Below, one piece after another: positions 26,684 through 36,134 of a DNA stretch of 36,826 nt. Made by a program: the position numbers and the translations under genes. A model generated the notes under the pieces. The model did no database searches. It saw only the letters and a list, made by a program, of their open reading frames with translations, and was not told where the DNA came from. This stretch comes from Gammaproteobacteria bacterium (GTDB lineage: Bacteria > Pseudomonadota > Gammaproteobacteria > GCA-001735895). Positions within the stretch are counted from its first letter, which is position 1; each line of letters opens with the position of its first letter. The stretch spans positions 1 to 36,826 of the forward strand of contig JABHSO010000225.1 of NCBI GenBank assembly GCA_018669845.1, in the 5' to 3' direction.

Positions 26684-29600
26684 TTAATCCACCCAACCCC
26701 GAGCATTTCTAAACATTTTCATCCATGGACTGTCTTCACCCCACTCTGTTGACTGCCAGGAATTTTGAACACTTCGAAATACTCTTTCAGGATGAGGCAT
26801 CATTATAGTAAATCGACCATCATTATTAGTAAAACCCGTTAGACCCTGAGCCGAACCATTCGGATTAGCCGGATATGTTTCAGTCGCAATGCTATTTCTA
26901 TCGATAAATCGTACGCAAGCTGTTTTATCATCTGTTAATTCAGCTGCATTTTCAGATCTAAATTCTGTCTGACCTTCACCATGAGCCACAACAATAGGCA
27001 TTTTAGAACCTTGCATTCCCTGTAAAAATAGAGAATCAGATTGAAGAATTTCAACCATCGAAACCCTGGCTTCATACTGTTCAGATTTATTTCTAACAAA
27101 GTGTGGCCAATTATCAGCGCCGGGAATAATACTGTGCAGATTGGACATCATTTGACAGCCATTACAAACCCCGAGACCAAAACTGTCTGAACGCTCAAAA
27201 AAAGCCGAAAACATATCAAAGGAACGACTGTTATAAAGAATAGATTTTGCCCAGCCTTCACCGGCACCTAATACGTCACCATAGGAAAAACCACCACAGG
27301 CAGCTAAACCGCGAAATGATTCCAGATCCATTTTTCCACTGAGTAAGTCACTCATGTGCACATCAACTGTTTCAAAACCTGCTTTAGTAAATGCAGCAGC
27401 CATTTCAACCTGACCATTTACACCCTGCTCCCTGAGTATGGCCATCCGAGGTTTTACTCCAGTATTTATATATGGAGCAGTCTGTTCTTCATCTGTCGGA
27501 TAAGTTAATTCTGAAAATAACGATGGTTTTTCATTATCAAGGATAGAGTCATATTCCTGCTTTACACATTCTGGGTTATCTCTTAAATTTTGCATGTGAT
27601 AAGTCGTCAAAGACCAGCTGCGTCTGAGGCTTGTTAATGACTCTGAAAAAACCTTCATTTTATCTTTCTGAATAATAAGTTCTTCGCTCTCATTGACTTG
27701 ACCTATCTGATAAAAACAGCTACTTAATTCATATTTATCAATAACTTGCTTGATATTGTTAAAGTTATCTCTCCTGACTTGAATAACAGCACCCAGCTCT
27801 TCTGTAAATAGTGCATCAGTTACCTGATCACCCAGTTTTGACATTTCAATCGTTAATCCGGTTCTACCGGCAAATGCCATTTCACAAAGTGTAGCCAACA
27901 GTCCACCATCAGAACGATCGTGATAAGCCATCAGATAATTTTCATCAAGCATTTCCTGAATTGCTGAATAAAATTTCTTGAATAGCTCGACATCATCAAG
28001 ATCCGGACCATGTTGCCCAATTTGAGAGTAAACCTGAGCCAGCACAGAAGCTCCCATGCGGTTCTTTCCCTGCCCCAGATCAAACATGAATAAACCACTT
28101 TCTTTCTCGGGCGAAATTTCAGCTGTGACCGATTTGCGTACATCATAAACTGGGGCAAATGCAGAGATAATCAGTGATAAAGGCCCGGTAACCGATTTAT
28201 TTTTATCGTCGTCTCTCCACACAGTTTTCATCGATAATGAATCTTTGCCCACCGGAATGGTAATACCCAGTTGAGGACAAATTTCCATACCAACCGTTTT
28301 AACCGTATCGAATAAACGCGCATCTTCTCCCTGATGTCCAGCTGCAGCCATCCAGTTAGCCGATAGCACAACTCGTGAAAGATCTTTTGTATAGCTAGCA
28401 GCAAGATTTGTAAGTGCTTCACCTATAGCCATTCGACCTGAAGCCGGAGCATCAAGAAGTGCAAGCGGAGTCCTTTCTCCTACACTCATGCCTTCACCTG
28501 TAAAACAATCAAAATCTGTTAATGTCACAGCAACATCAGCCACAGGTACCTGCCACGGTCCAACCATTTGATCACGAGAGACCAGCCCCCCCACAGAACG
28601 GTCTCCGATGGTGATTAGAAATGTTTTATCAGCAACTACAGGTGCCTGTAATACACGATGAACCGCATCCTTAATATTGATATCAGAGGTATCAAAAGTA
28701 TCTTGAATAGTCTCTTCGTGTTTAACATCCCGGTGCATTTTGGGTGGTTTGCCCAACAGAATATCCAGGGGCATATCCACAGGATTATTTTCAAACACTT
28801 CGTCAGAAACCACTAACTGCTGTTCATCGGTTGCCTTACCTAAAACTGCATAAGGACAACGCTCACGTTCACATAATTGAATGAAGTCATCGAGTCGTTC
28901 ATCAGATACCGCCAGCACATAACGTTCCTGACTTTCATTACACCAGATTTCCCGTGGCGACATACCTGGCTCATCATTTGGTATTTTGCGTAACTCCAGT
29001 TGAGCACCCATACCACAATCGTTGACCAGCTCAGGTAATGCATTTGATAGTCCTCCAGCACCAACATCATGCAGAGAAATAATTGGGTTGTTATCAGATT
29101 GAGCAAAACAGCGGTCAATAACTTCCTGAACACGACGTTCCATTTCAGGGTTTCCACGCTGAACAGAAGCAAAATCGAGATTTTCCGAGCTACTGCCACT
29201 GGTCATTGATGAAGCAGCACCACCACCAAGACCAATCAACATAGCGGGTCCGCCAAGCACAATGATGTTACTGCCAGCAGGAATATCGAGTTTATCGATA
29301 TGCTCCGGTCTGATTGAACCCACTCCACCAGCCAGCATAATAGGTTTGTGATATCCGCGAACCTCACTGCCTTCAGCAGTTTTAATGGTCTGTTCATAAG
29401 TTCTGAAGTAACCGCAGATATTGGGTCGACCAAATTCATTATTAAAAGCAGCCGCGCCAAGAGGTCCATCAAGCATAATATCTAACGGTGAAACAATACG
29501 CTCAGGTTTACCATAGGGTTTTTCCCAGGGTTGAGGTAATTCGGGTAAGTTCAGGTTAGAAACAGAAAATCCACCCAAACCAGCTTTTGGCTTTGAACCT

Positions 29601-30580
29601 CTTCCGGTGGCGCCTTCATCCCGAATTTCTCCGCCAGACCCGGTTGCAGCTCCAGGAAATGGAGATATAGCAGTGGGATGGTTGTGTGTCTCAACCTTCA
29701 TCAGAATATCTAAACGAGTAGCATCATCATGATAAATACCTGAAGTTCCATCAGGCGAAAATTTATTAGCAGGAAAGCCTTCAATAACGGCAGAGTTATC
29801 ATGATAAGCAGATAAAATGCCTTCTGAATGCATTTTGTATGTATTTTTGATCATGCCAAATAAAGATTCATCTTTATCCACACCATCAATTGTCCAGTCC
29901 GCATTGAAAATTTTATGACGACAATGTTCAGAATTAGCCTGAGCAAACATCATCAATTCAACATCTGTTGGGTTTCGATTCAAGCCGGTATAACTTTCCA
30001 CCAGATAGTCAATTTCATCATCTGATAAAGCCAAACCCAGATCAGTATTTGCCGTTGTCAGCTCAGATTTACCGCCTTGTAAAACATCAACAGTAGTTAA
30101 AGGTTTTGGCTGATGATGTTGAAACAGGGTATTACATTCATCTTCCGTATTGAAAATCTGTTCAACCATTTTGTCATGTAAAAGAGCTTTAACCTCGGTT
30201 AATGGCACCGAAGATAAAGTCTCAGAAAATAGCTGACTCTCAAACTGAATCTGATACTCGATGCCACGTTCAATTCTTATAATATTTTGAAGTCCACAAA
30301 TATGAGCAATATCAGTAGCTTTGGTAGACCAGGGTGAGATAGTTCCAACTCGGGGCACAACGTATAAAGTCTCCCCGTCTAATTCCCTGTCCTGCAGTTT
30401 AGGTCCATATTCAAGAAGGTTATTAACAATAGAAAGCTCACCTTCATCCAGTTCATCCTGTATCTCAATCAAATGGATATAGTGACTGGAAATTTGAGTG
30501 ACACCATAAGGTTTTATTGTAGAAAGAAGTTTCTGAATTCTAAAATCAGATAAAGCAGGGCTACCTTTAATAGTGATCAT
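26684..30580 (-). CDS. purL: Phosphoribosylformylglycinamidine synthase
   Basis: A 1298-residue large-type PurL that converts FGAR, glutamine and ATP to FGAM in purine synthesis. The N-terminal PurS-like domain precedes the FGAM synthetase core, with SEHCRHKIF, the catalytic [18 protein letters not shown] region (start near 290) and [11 protein letters not shown]. The C-terminal glutaminase has its nucleophile near Cys1137 in GVCNGCQMM and the PHPERVF histidine near the end. Length and order match the gammaproteobacterial form. It is divergent from tmRNA, with 165 bases between, and transcribed alone in this window. Confidence 0.97.
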   Translation of the reverse strand: MITIKGSPALSDFRIQKLLSTIKPYGVTQISSHYIHLIEIQDELDEGELSIVNNLLEYGPKLQDRELDGETLYVVPRVGTISPWSTKATDIAHICGLQNIIRIERGIEYQIQFESQLFSETLSSVPLTEVKALLHDKMVEQIFNTEDECNTLFQHHQPKPLTTVDVLQGGKSELTTANTDLGLALSDDEIDYLVESYTGLNRNPTDVELMMFAQANSEHCRHKIFNADWTIDGVDKDESLFGMIKNTYKMHSEGILSAYHDNSAVIEGFPANKFSPDGTSGIYHDDATRLDILMKVETHNHPTAISPFPGAATGSGGEIRDEGATGRGSKPKAGLGGFSVSNLNLPELPQPWEKPYGKPERIVSPLDIMLDGPLGAAAFNNEFGRPNICGYFRTYEQTIKTAEGSEVRGYHKPIMLAGGVGSIRPEHIDKLDIPAGSNIIVLGGPAMLIGLGGGAASSMTSGSSSENLDFASVQRGNPEMERRVQEVIDRCFAQSDNNPIISLHDVGAGGLSNALPELVNDCGMGAQLELRKIPNDEPGMSPREIWCNESQERYVLAVSDERLDDFIQLCERERCPYAVLGKATDEQQLVVSDEVFENNPVDMPLDILLGKPPKMHRDVKHEETIQDTFDTSDINIKDAVHRVLQAPVVADKTFLITIGDRSVGGLVSRDQMVGPWQVPVADVAVTLTDFDCFTGEGMSVGERTPLALLDAPASGRMAIGEALTNLAASYTKDLSRVVLSANWMAAAGHQGEDARLFDTVKTVGMEICPQLGITIPVGKDSLSMKTVWRDDDKNKSVTGPLSLIISAFAPVYDVRKSVTAEISPEKESGLFMFDLGQGKNRMGASVLAQVYSQIGQHGPDLDDVELFKKFYSAIQEMLDENYLMAYHDRSDGGLLATLCEMAFAGRTGLTIEMSKLGDQVTDALFTEELGAVIQVRRDNFNNIKQVIDKYELSSCFYQIGQVNESEELIIQKDKMKVFSESLTSLRRSWSLTTYHMQNLRDNPECVKQEYDSILDNEKPSLFSELTYPTDEEQTAPYINTGVKPRMAILREQGVNGQVEMAAAFTKAGFETVDVHMSDLLSGKMDLESFRGLAACGGFSYGDVLGAGEGWAKSILYNSRSFDMFSAFFERSDSFGLGVCNGCQMMSNLHSIIPGADNWPHFVRNKSEQYEARVSMVEILQSDSLFLQGMQGSKMPIVVAHGEGQTEFRSENAAELTDDKTACVRFIDRNSIATETYPANPNGSAQGLTGFTNNDGRFTIMMPHPERVFRSVQNSWQSTEWGEDSPWMKMFRNARGWVD

Positions 30581-30728
30581 GGGCTAAATTATTATCTAGT
30601 AAAAGGGCTTAAAAGTGAGCGGAATCATAACGGAATTTATTAATTACCTCCAATCTAATTGGGCAACTAAACAAACCTTTTTTTGTCCAATTCACTTAAG
30701 ACAGTGGTGTTAAAACTAACAAATAGTT

Positions 30729-30734
30729 TATACT
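30729..30734 (+). promoter_or_regulatory. Possible -10 box for ssrA
   Basis: TATACT lies 11 bases before the mature 5' end at 30746, a spacing that fits a short leader removed by RNase P. No convincing -35 is found 16-18 bases upstream. Confidence 0.4.
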
Positions 30735-30745
30735 AACCCTTCTTA

Positions 30746-31133
30746 GGGGACGACCTGGCTTCGACGTCGGTTACAAAACCTGAGGTGCATGTCGAGAATG
30801 TAGAAAAACTCGTTAAATCTTCTGCAAACATATAGTTGCAAACGACGACAACTACGCAATCGCTGCTTAATAACCAGTAGATTGCTGTCTGACTGGAGCC
30901 GTGTCTATGCGTCCAGGTTCCTTCACTTTCGGGTGATAGAACGATCAGGCATCGCTCTCATAGAATCGTGATGGAAGCTCGTTCGGGGCGGAAGCATTAA
31001 AAAAATACCGAAACCGCTTGCTGTTTTCTTAGTCTGACGGGTAGCAGCTCGCTAAATTAAAGTTCAGAATAAACATGTAGAGCCAATGGCAGAGGACTGG
31101 CGGACGGGGGTTCGATTCCCCCCGTCTCCACCA
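30746..31133 (+). ncRNA. ssrA: tmRNA (one-piece)
   Basis: A 388-base transfer-messenger RNA that rescues stalled ribosomes with SmpB. The 5' end GGGGAC pairs with GTCTCC at 31124-31129, including the G3:U70 wobble that makes it an alanine acceptor, followed by A and an encoded CCA at 31131-31133. The T-arm is GGGGGTTCGATTCCCCCC. The tag reading frame is at 30838-30870: GCA AAC GAC GAC AAC TAC GCA ATC GCT GCT then TAA, giving ANDDNYAIAA, followed by a second TAA. The gene is one-piece, as in gammaproteobacteria. Its 3' end borders a region of accessory genes. Confidence 0.96.
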
Positions 31134-31139
31134 TTTAAC

Positions 31140-31171
31140 AGCCTTAACTTATTGATAGTTAGGGCTTTTTT
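31140..31171 (+). terminator. Rho-independent terminator of ssrA
   Basis: A 9-bp stem AGCCTTAAC / GTTAGGGCT (one U:G pair) with a 9-base loop is followed by TTTTTT. It begins 7 bases past the tmRNA CCA end. Confidence 0.9.
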
Positions 31172-31228
31172 ATGCCCGTCATTTTTCTGGTGTACGGATT
31201 GATGTACAGCTCTAACTGTAATTTGTTA

Positions 31229-31741
31229 TTAATTTATTTTCCCTATCGCCTGCTTCCAATATTCAATCGTATTAGAGCCAATACCATAATCTTTTTCAGA
31301 TTCTTGAAGCTCTAATAGACAGTTGTAGAAAAGTTGAGCCAGATTTCCAAGGCCAAGAGAATTCAGGCTTTTAATAATTCTCGTTATTCTCAGGTTATTA
31401 TGGGTATCTTGAGTAAACCAGTTATTTTTACGTTCATTCCAGTTTGATGATTTTATTATTTTATCCTTAGAATACTCCAGGCTGTAAAATGAAAGCAATC
31501 TAAATAAACTGGCTTTTAGATGGTCTCTCAATAATTCGTCATTAAGAAATTCATTTTCAATTTCTTTTGTGATAGTCGGTGCGTTTGGTGTAACACGACT
31601 AAACTCTTTAGTGGGGAACAACCATTGAATATAATCATGGGTAACTTCAAGCCAGATATCATCCTGCTCAAATATTTCGGATAAATACCGGCCTTGATGG
31701 TCTGGGTGGCTACCAAGATAAAAGAGAATGAGGTTGTTCAA
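31229..31741 (-). CDS. Opioid growth factor receptor (OGFr)-domain protein
   Basis: A 170-residue protein matching the OGFr N-terminal conserved region, a domain first named from an animal protein but widespread in bacteria. The signature is clear: FYLGSHPDHQGRYLSEIF, then WLEVTHDYIQWLFPTKEFS and VTPNAPTITKEIENEFLND, followed by a helical C-terminal half with SLNSLGLGNLAQLFY. The bacterial function is unknown. The start is TTG at 31741, overlapping the stop of the 64-codon gene upstream by 4 bases (TTGA), so the two are probably co-translated. It lies about 60 bases past the ssrA terminator on the opposite strand. Confidence 0.75.
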   Translation of the reverse strand: MNNLILFYLGSHPDHQGRYLSEIFEQDDIWLEVTHDYIQWLFPTKEFSRVTPNAPTITKEIENEFLNDELLRDHLKASLFRLLSFYSLEYSKDKIIKSSNWNERKNNWFTQDTHNNLRITRIIKSLNSLGLGNLAQLFYNCLLELQESEKDYGIGSNTIEYWKQAIGKIN

Positions 31742-31932
31742 AAAGTAGCAATTCCTTTTTCAAATTTTGGAATATGTAATTTTTTAGCAACTTGAACATG
31801 AAAAGCCTGATCAAAAGGCCAGAAATATTTATCTTTTGTTTCTGGATCTTCAATCCATTTAGCGGCTTTATCTTTTGAAATGTTGATAATTTCCTGAAGC
31901 TTTTCGTCACTGGGATTTTTGACTATTAGCAT
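31738..31932 (-). CDS. Small hypothetical protein upstream of the OGFr gene
   Basis: A 64-residue soluble protein of unknown family. It has an ATG preceded by AAGGA on the minus strand (about 31942-31946), about 9 bases away, which supports real translation. The sequence is charged and helical at the start and carries an aromatic patch (KYFWPFDQAFHV) in the middle. The overlap with the OGFr gene suggests they act together. Nothing more can be said of its role. Confidence 0.55.
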   Translation of the reverse strand: MLIVKNPSDEKLQEIINISKDKAAKWIEDPETKDKYFWPFDQAFHVQVAKKLHIPKFEKGIATF

Positions 31933-32031
31933 GGCATATCCTTATACTGAAAAACACTGACAGGGTGTTGCTATGCGGGCAGGCATCTGACAACCCTTAA
32001 CACGAGCGGTCATTAATTTCATATCAAATAT

Positions 32032-33528
32032 TTATTGAGCTTTTATGGTTCCAAAAAAAGTATATGTATGTTCTGCTGAGCTCTTAGAAAGATACATTGA
32101 ACTATCAGCATTATTTAATAACTGGTCAATGTTATCACCATCCATTGGATAAATAGCAACACCAATACTCAGTTTCACCATGTGATTGTTTTTACCTATT
32201 TGGATTGAATCACAAATTTTAGAAGCTAACTTATGAAGTAGATGTCTAATTGCAGGTTCGTCCTTAATATTATTAAGCAATAATACAAATTCATCACCAC
32301 CAAATCTTGCTGCTACATCGGCTTCTCGAACTGAACCAACTAAGCGATTTGCAACTTCTTGAAGTACCTTATCACCCTCTTTATGCCCAAAATTATCATT
32401 AATTGGTTTAAAGTCATCCAGATCAATAAACACTACAGCTAACTGCTGCTTTGTCCGTTTGCTATACTTAATTGCTTGTTCCACCCTATCGATAAATAAG
32501 CGTCGATTTGCCAGGCCGGTTAAAGGGTCATGACTCGCTGCATGATACAGTTTATCCTCGGCTTTTTTTCGACGTTCTACTTCTCGTTTAAGAACCTTGT
32601 TCCACCATAATACCACTACAGCCATGATCATAATAAATAGACTTGTCGGAAAAATCACGTAACGAACTATCCATGGATCTATTAGTGCGTCATATTTAAT
32701 TGATATCCATTTCTGTGTGATGGATTGCTTCTCTTCTATGGTAATCGAATTAAGAGCTTTTTGGATAATTGTCAATAAAAGTGGTTCATCAGAACGCACT
32801 CCCATACTTAGCTTATTATTCTTCCATGGTGTGGGGGCAGAGACCTTCAGGTTAGACAGCCCTAGACTATTTATTAAATAGCTAGCTACGGCTAGATTTG
32901 AAATGGCATAGTCAGCCTCATAAAGAGATACAGCTGTAAGGACTGACTTGACATCCTTTACAAAGTGATAATTTATATCAAGGTGTGCATACTCAGTTGA
33001 GAGTTTACTGTAATTTGCAAGATGTTTAATAATGGCCACTCTTTTATTTTTCAAATCACTTAGTGAACCAATAAACTGACTGTCATCTCGACTAATAATG
33101 ACAAGAGGATAAGAGATGTAAGGCTCTGTAAAATTTAAGAACTCACGCCTTTTTGGTGTGTTTGCTACTGCTGGAAAGATATCGATTACACCCTGTTTCC
33201 CCAGTATTAGTGCCTCTTTAAATGAAATGTCAAATACTGGCTCCATCGACACTCCCATTCGTTCTTCAATTAGCTTGATGGTGTCTGAAACAATTCCTCT
33301 AAATTCATGTTGTCCTGACTCTTTAGTTACAAATTGGAATGGTGGAAATGCAGTGCCTACCCCCATGCGTAATTTGGGGTATCTATTCACAACTTTTAGT
33401 TCTTCAGCAGTTAAGTCTAGTACCTTATTATCCATTGAATACGCAACAGGACTTATTAATGAAAATATTATAAATAATATGACCAATAGAAACTTCTGGC
33501 ACTTGTTATATTGAACGCTAGAACTCAT
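32032..33528 (-). CDS. Diguanylate cyclase with periplasmic solute-binding sensor
   Basis: A 498-residue inner-membrane sensor enzyme. Residues about 10-31 are a signal sequence; about 45-280 form a bacterial solute-binding family-3 domain in the periplasm (VGTAFPPFQFV, FTEPYISYPLVI); one membrane segment lies at about 289-309; then a short coiled coil (KREVERRKKAEDKLYHAA) leads to a GGDEF domain with the active-site GGDEF at 410-414 and the inhibitory RxxD site at 401-404 (READ). It should make cyclic-di-GMP, with product inhibition, in response to a bound small molecule, perhaps an amino acid. The ligand is unknown. It is a single-gene unit. Confidence 0.88.
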   Translation of the reverse strand: MSSSVQYNKCQKFLLVILFIIFSLISPVAYSMDNKVLDLTAEELKVVNRYPKLRMGVGTAFPPFQFVTKESGQHEFRGIVSDTIKLIEERMGVSMEPVFDISFKEALILGKQGVIDIFPAVANTPKRREFLNFTEPYISYPLVIISRDDSQFIGSLSDLKNKRVAIIKHLANYSKLSTEYAHLDINYHFVKDVKSVLTAVSLYEADYAISNLAVASYLINSLGLSNLKVSAPTPWKNNKLSMGVRSDEPLLLTIIQKALNSITIEEKQSITQKWISIKYDALIDPWIVRYVIFPTSLFIMIMAVVVLWWNKVLKREVERRKKAEDKLYHAASHDPLTGLANRRLFIDRVEQAIKYSKRTKQQLAVVFIDLDDFKPINDNFGHKEGDKVLQEVANRLVGSVREADVAARFGGDEFVLLLNNIKDEPAIRHLLHKLASKICDSIQIGKNNHMVKLSIGVAIYPMDGDNIDQLLNNADSSMYLSKSSAEHTYTFFGTIKAQ

Positions 33529-33676
33529 TTAAAACTGTAACCATATACAAAGTTAATTGTTGGATATTAGTCGTAATTAATACATATGAGTATAGGATGT
33601 ATTCAGAATATTGCATATCTTTGAATGACAGCAGTGGGTCGTAAGCTGTCTAACGAAGCGGCTAGGCTTGCGTATA

Positions 33677-33928
33677 CTATTCCCATAGCAGGTGCTTGGT
33701 CACGCCTTTGCCTTTCAGTTCCTGGTGCACCTCAACCCAGTCCGGGCATTGAAAGTCATCAGGTGAACGGGTATCAGATTCCGGATAAAACAATTGAGCC
33801 AGTTGCTGGTCATCCAGTTGTTCGATGGTTGAGGTATTAGGTTCTTTTAACGACAGGTATTCATAACCCAGACGCATTAAATGCAGAATGGTTGGAATTT
33901 TTACTCGTGAATCTTCATTGAACTTCAT
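33677..33928 (-). pseudogene. Chimeric remnant: HsdR N-terminus joined to an IS21 IstA fragment
   Basis: An 83-codon frame made of two unrelated pieces. Residues 1-28 (EDSRVKIPTILHLMRLGYEY and onward) look like the start of a type I restriction R subunit. Residues about 33-83 look like the inside of an IS21-type IstA transposase: EQLDDQQLAQLFYP, then PDWVEVHQELKGKGVTKHLLWE, where intact proteins continue LLWEEY. The frame then meets TAG. The likely history is an IS21 insertion into hsdR followed by deletion of nearly everything. It lies 13 bases downstream of the parE stop on the same strand. Neither fragment can be functional. Confidence 0.6.
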
Positions 33929-33941
33929 TTATAAAACATCC

Positions 33942-34244
33942 CTATTCTTCTTTTAAGCACTCGATAATATCCATGCTCTGATGTGGTATGCCAATAATTT
34001 CAATCTGGTTATCTATTATTTTATAGAATACGAGGTGCATACCTTCAGGAAAACAATAATATCCTTTTTTTACATCATCACGCTGTTTGCCGAGAAATGG
34101 ATTATCAGCTAACCAGTCAAGGCGTTGAATAATTGATTTAAGATAAGTATCGGCCTGGTCTACACTCCATTGTTCAACAGTATAAAGCCAGATTGATTCA
34201 AGGTCAGATTCAGCAAGTGACCTTATACGGTACTTATTAGCCAT
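33942..34244 (-). CDS. parE: ParE/RelE-family toxin
   Basis: A 100-residue toxin of the ParE branch: RSLAESDLESIWLYTVEQW at the N-terminus, NPFLGKQRDDVKKGYYCFP in the middle and HLVFYKIIDNQIEIIGIPHQSMD at the C-terminus are the usual motifs. ParE toxins block DNA gyrase. Its ATG overlaps the stop of the ParD gene by one base (TAATG), the classic arrangement. Length is normal and no damage is seen, so the pair may be active. Confidence 0.88.
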   Translation of the reverse strand: MANKYRIRSLAESDLESIWLYTVEQWSVDQADTYLKSIIQRLDWLADNPFLGKQRDDVKKGYYCFPEGMHLVFYKIIDNQIEIIGIPHQSMDIIECLKEE

Positions 34245-34489
34245 TATTTAAGGTGCTTTTTGTGTAACCCTTCAATGTATGCCTTACCATTAAAGTTATC
34301 CGCTAGAGGGCTATCCTCACCGGCTTTTAATTTATCTCTAAGTACCTGTAGCTTAGTCTCATCTTCTTCTAATTTACGAAGACCAGCGCGCACAACCTCA
34401 CTCACTGATTGAAATCGACCAGCATTGATTTTCTCCAATACGAAATCATCAAAATGTTCACCTAAGGTTACTGATGTATTTCTAGCCAT
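34244..34489 (-). CDS. parD: ParD-family antitoxin (ribbon-helix-helix)
   Basis: An 81-residue antitoxin beginning MARNTSVTLGEHFDDFV, the standard ParD start, followed by the RHH DNA-binding part (GRFQSVSEVVRAGLRKLEEDE) and a C-terminal toxin-binding tail. A TTG six codons earlier (34504) would give a longer form, but the ATG at 34489 matches the family and is preceded by GAGA. It binds ParE and represses its own promoter. The AT-rich stretch at about 34505-34550, with several A/T palindromic words, is the likely operator. Confidence 0.85.
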   Translation of the reverse strand: MARNTSVTLGEHFDDFVLEKINAGRFQSVSEVVRAGLRKLEEDETKLQVLRDKLKAGEDSPLADNFNGKAYIEGLHKKHLK

Positions 34490-34844
34490 ACCATGTCTCA
34501 ACAATTGTTTGTATTAAATATTAATATAACATAATACCGTGTCTAATTAATAAGAAGATTAAAGCGAGGGAAAAAAGATTATTTTTGTAGTGACTTTTAA
34601 CTTTAGCAGTACTAATAGCAGTACCAGTTAACTTATAAAATCGTTAAATCCTTTTAATTCAATATGTTACTTCTTAACTTCAGTTCCCCCGTCCACTTTT
34701 TCAAACCTTCCAGACCAACAGAGACTATCTAAATCTCTGATATTTAATAAGTTTCACTCCCTCTTAAAATTTTCCCCATTGGTCTGGCCAGGTCTAATAT
34801 GGCCTGTATATAGTCACAATTCGGTCACAAGGAAAAGGTGTCCT
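34490..34844. promoter_or_regulatory. Intergenic region with tmRNA-end-like sequence, direct repeats and hairpins
   Basis: This 355-base gap separates divergent parD and the phage replication remnant. It holds an AT-rich parD promoter side; a 9-base direct repeat TAGCAGTAC at 34604-34612 and 34616-34624; a TTCAGTTCCCCCGTCCAC stretch at 34679-34696 resembling the tmRNA 3' end with gaps; nested inverted repeats at 34710-34787; and two GTCACAA copies 11 bases apart at 34813-34830, one helical turn, directly before the replication gene. Confidence 0.45.
34710..34787. repeat. Nested inverted repeats upstream of the phage replication remnant
   Basis: The outer arms CCAGACCAA (34710-34718) and TTGGTCTGG (34779-34787) are perfect 9-bp complements. 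An inner hairpin CAGAGA / TCTCTG with a 9-base loop lies between them, at about 34719-34739. Filamentous phage intergenic regions carry such hairpins for strand origins and packaging, so this may be an eroded phage origin. Confidence 0.45.
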
Positions 34845-35434
34845 ATGATCGATTGGATAGATGCTGTTTTCCTTGTGAACATTCAGTAGTAATTAATGAT
34901 GGCGCTATATTTTCAGTCAACAATGATGGTGATATTGAGTGGAGCACGCCAAAGCGAAAACAAGTAGAAGGTTCATTTTCTTCAAAAATATCTGTAAAAA
35001 CCGATGATCTAAGCTTTATATTTATCAGCGAAAATCCAACAAAATTTATTCAAGGCCATAATATATTCGGCACAAATAACCTTCTTGGTTTGAATTATGA
35101 GTTTTTTGATCGTGTTACCAGTTTACTGGGTTTAGAACCCACTTTCCTAGACAGGCAATCATGGAAAAATGGTAATTACCGTATCAACAGAATTGATTTA
35201 ATAACTTCCTTCCGATTGAATAATTTACATGATGTACAAAACTGGATCAGAGCTGCTGCAACCAGTGCCAGGTCAAAACATCGGACCAATTCATCATATG
35301 ATGGTGAAACTGACAGGCTGGGTAGAGGCTTTTTCATTCAGTGGCATCAGGACTTAGAGCATAACTATTCACTGTCAGGAGAGAAGCAGCTAGAACCATC
35401 AGAAATTTTGTTTTACCCATATTTTATCCCTTAA
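34845..35434 (+). pseudogene. Filamentous-phage replication protein (II/X family), frameshifted and truncated
   Basis: The remnant of a rolling-circle replication initiator of the phage/plasmid gene II/X family. It starts at ATG 34845, preceded by AAGGA, reading MIDWIDAVF; the family continues PCEH, but that lies in another frame, so one base is missing near 34869-34872. The shifted frame then gives the diagnostic ISENPTKFIQGHNIFGTNNL and YRINRIDLITSFRLNNL. After YDGET (about 35311) the match to the family stops and the frame runs on for 40 unrelated residues to TAA, whereas intact members reach 350-400 residues. Both lesions argue for a dead inovirus. A GTG at 34838 opens the shifted frame but is not a natural start. 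Confidence 0.65.
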
Positions 35435-35471
35435 TTTTTTCAGATTGCAACGCATATGAAAGTTAAATAAA

Positions 35472-35819
35472 TCACCCGAAGAAACAATGGCATGCATCTT
35501 CATCAACAACCTGTAGGAAATCTTCTATGCTCTTCACTATCGGCACTGGATCATAGGGACTCCACTTTAGAGTTTGGCGCATCCAGTAAACTTTCCAGTG
35601 CTTCTTTGACTTAACAAAGGTAGCTCTTGCAAATGGATAGTGGTGGATTTCAGCAGGATTCTGCCAATCAGGTCGTATCTCTGAAATGATAATGTTTTGA
35701 TCATTTATTTCATAACCAATATCCACTTCGTTTCTTATATGTGCAGGTGGTCTACGCTTTGCTAGAAACTTATCAAGTTCCCTTTCAATCCGTTTGATTT
35801 CAAATTCCGAGATGGCCAT
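35472..35819 (-). CDS. DUF3024 protein
   Basis: A 115-residue soluble protein of the DUF3024 family, whose function is unknown. The start is FEIKRIERELDKFLAKRRPP; the core has VDIGYEINDQNIIISEIRP and ATFVKSKKHWKVYWMR, and the end is DEDACHCFFG, with a CHC near the terminus. The family is small, alpha/beta, and often found in accessory regions. Its ATG overlaps the stop of the 104-codon gene by one base (TAATG), so it is the last gene of a tightly packed cassette. It converges on the phage replication remnant. Confidence 0.75.
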   Translation of the reverse strand: MAISEFEIKRIERELDKFLAKRRPPAHIRNEVDIGYEINDQNIIISEIRPDWQNPAEIHHYPFARATFVKSKKHWKVYWMRQTLKWSPYDPVPIVKSIEDFLQVVDEDACHCFFG

Positions 35820-36133
35820 TACTGCGCTTCACCTTCAGCAATAGCCTCAAACGCTGCATCTAAACTTTCTCTTACATCATCAATCCATTCTGCAACTTCT
35901 TCAGGTGCTTCTGTTTGTATTGCAATGTTCTGTATCAGAATGAACGTTGATTTCATTGTTTTCAGGTTTCTTACCGATTCCCAACTCATGGCTTCGTCGA
36001 TATGGAACAATAATTTATCAGAATCTGGAAATCCAAAGTTTTCTACAACAGCATTTCTCAAATTACCCCACGAACCCTGAAGTTCAGATAGTGCTGTTTT
36101 GATGTATCCAGTTGGTTCCGTTATAAATGCCAT
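35819..36133 (-). CDS. Acidic hypothetical protein in the DUF3024 cassette
   Basis: A 104-residue acidic protein of unknown family, predicted mostly helical. It contains several Trp residues (LQGSWGNLRN, DEAMSWESVRN, EEVAEWIDDVRESLDAAFE) and ends in an acidic helix. It lies 1 base after the stop of the short upstream frame and overlaps the DUF3024 gene by one base, so the three are read as one transcript and probably coupled. The acidic, small nature would suit an antitoxin or inhibitor, but that is inference only. Confidence 0.6.
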   Translation of the reverse strand: MAFITEPTGYIKTALSELQGSWGNLRNAVVENFGFPDSDKLLFHIDEAMSWESVRNLKTMKSTFILIQNIAIQTEAPEEVAEWIDDVRESLDAAFEAIAEGEAQ

Positions 36134-36134
36134 T

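Noticed and set aside
31191..31207. TGTAC / GTACA inverted repeat behind the ssrA terminator as an integrase arm site
   Set aside because: The arms are only 5 bases and could easily be chance; no integrase is nearby.
33630..33670. Sequence resembling an integron attC arm (GTCTAACGAAGCGGCT)
   Set aside because: No matching GTTAGRC-type second core or integrase is present, and the stretch lies past the stop of the IstA remnant.
34510..34545. A dif-like half site (TAACATAATA) near the parD promoter
   Set aside because: Only one recombinase arm resembles the XerD half; the other 11-base arm does not match, so a filamentous-phage dif junction is not supported.
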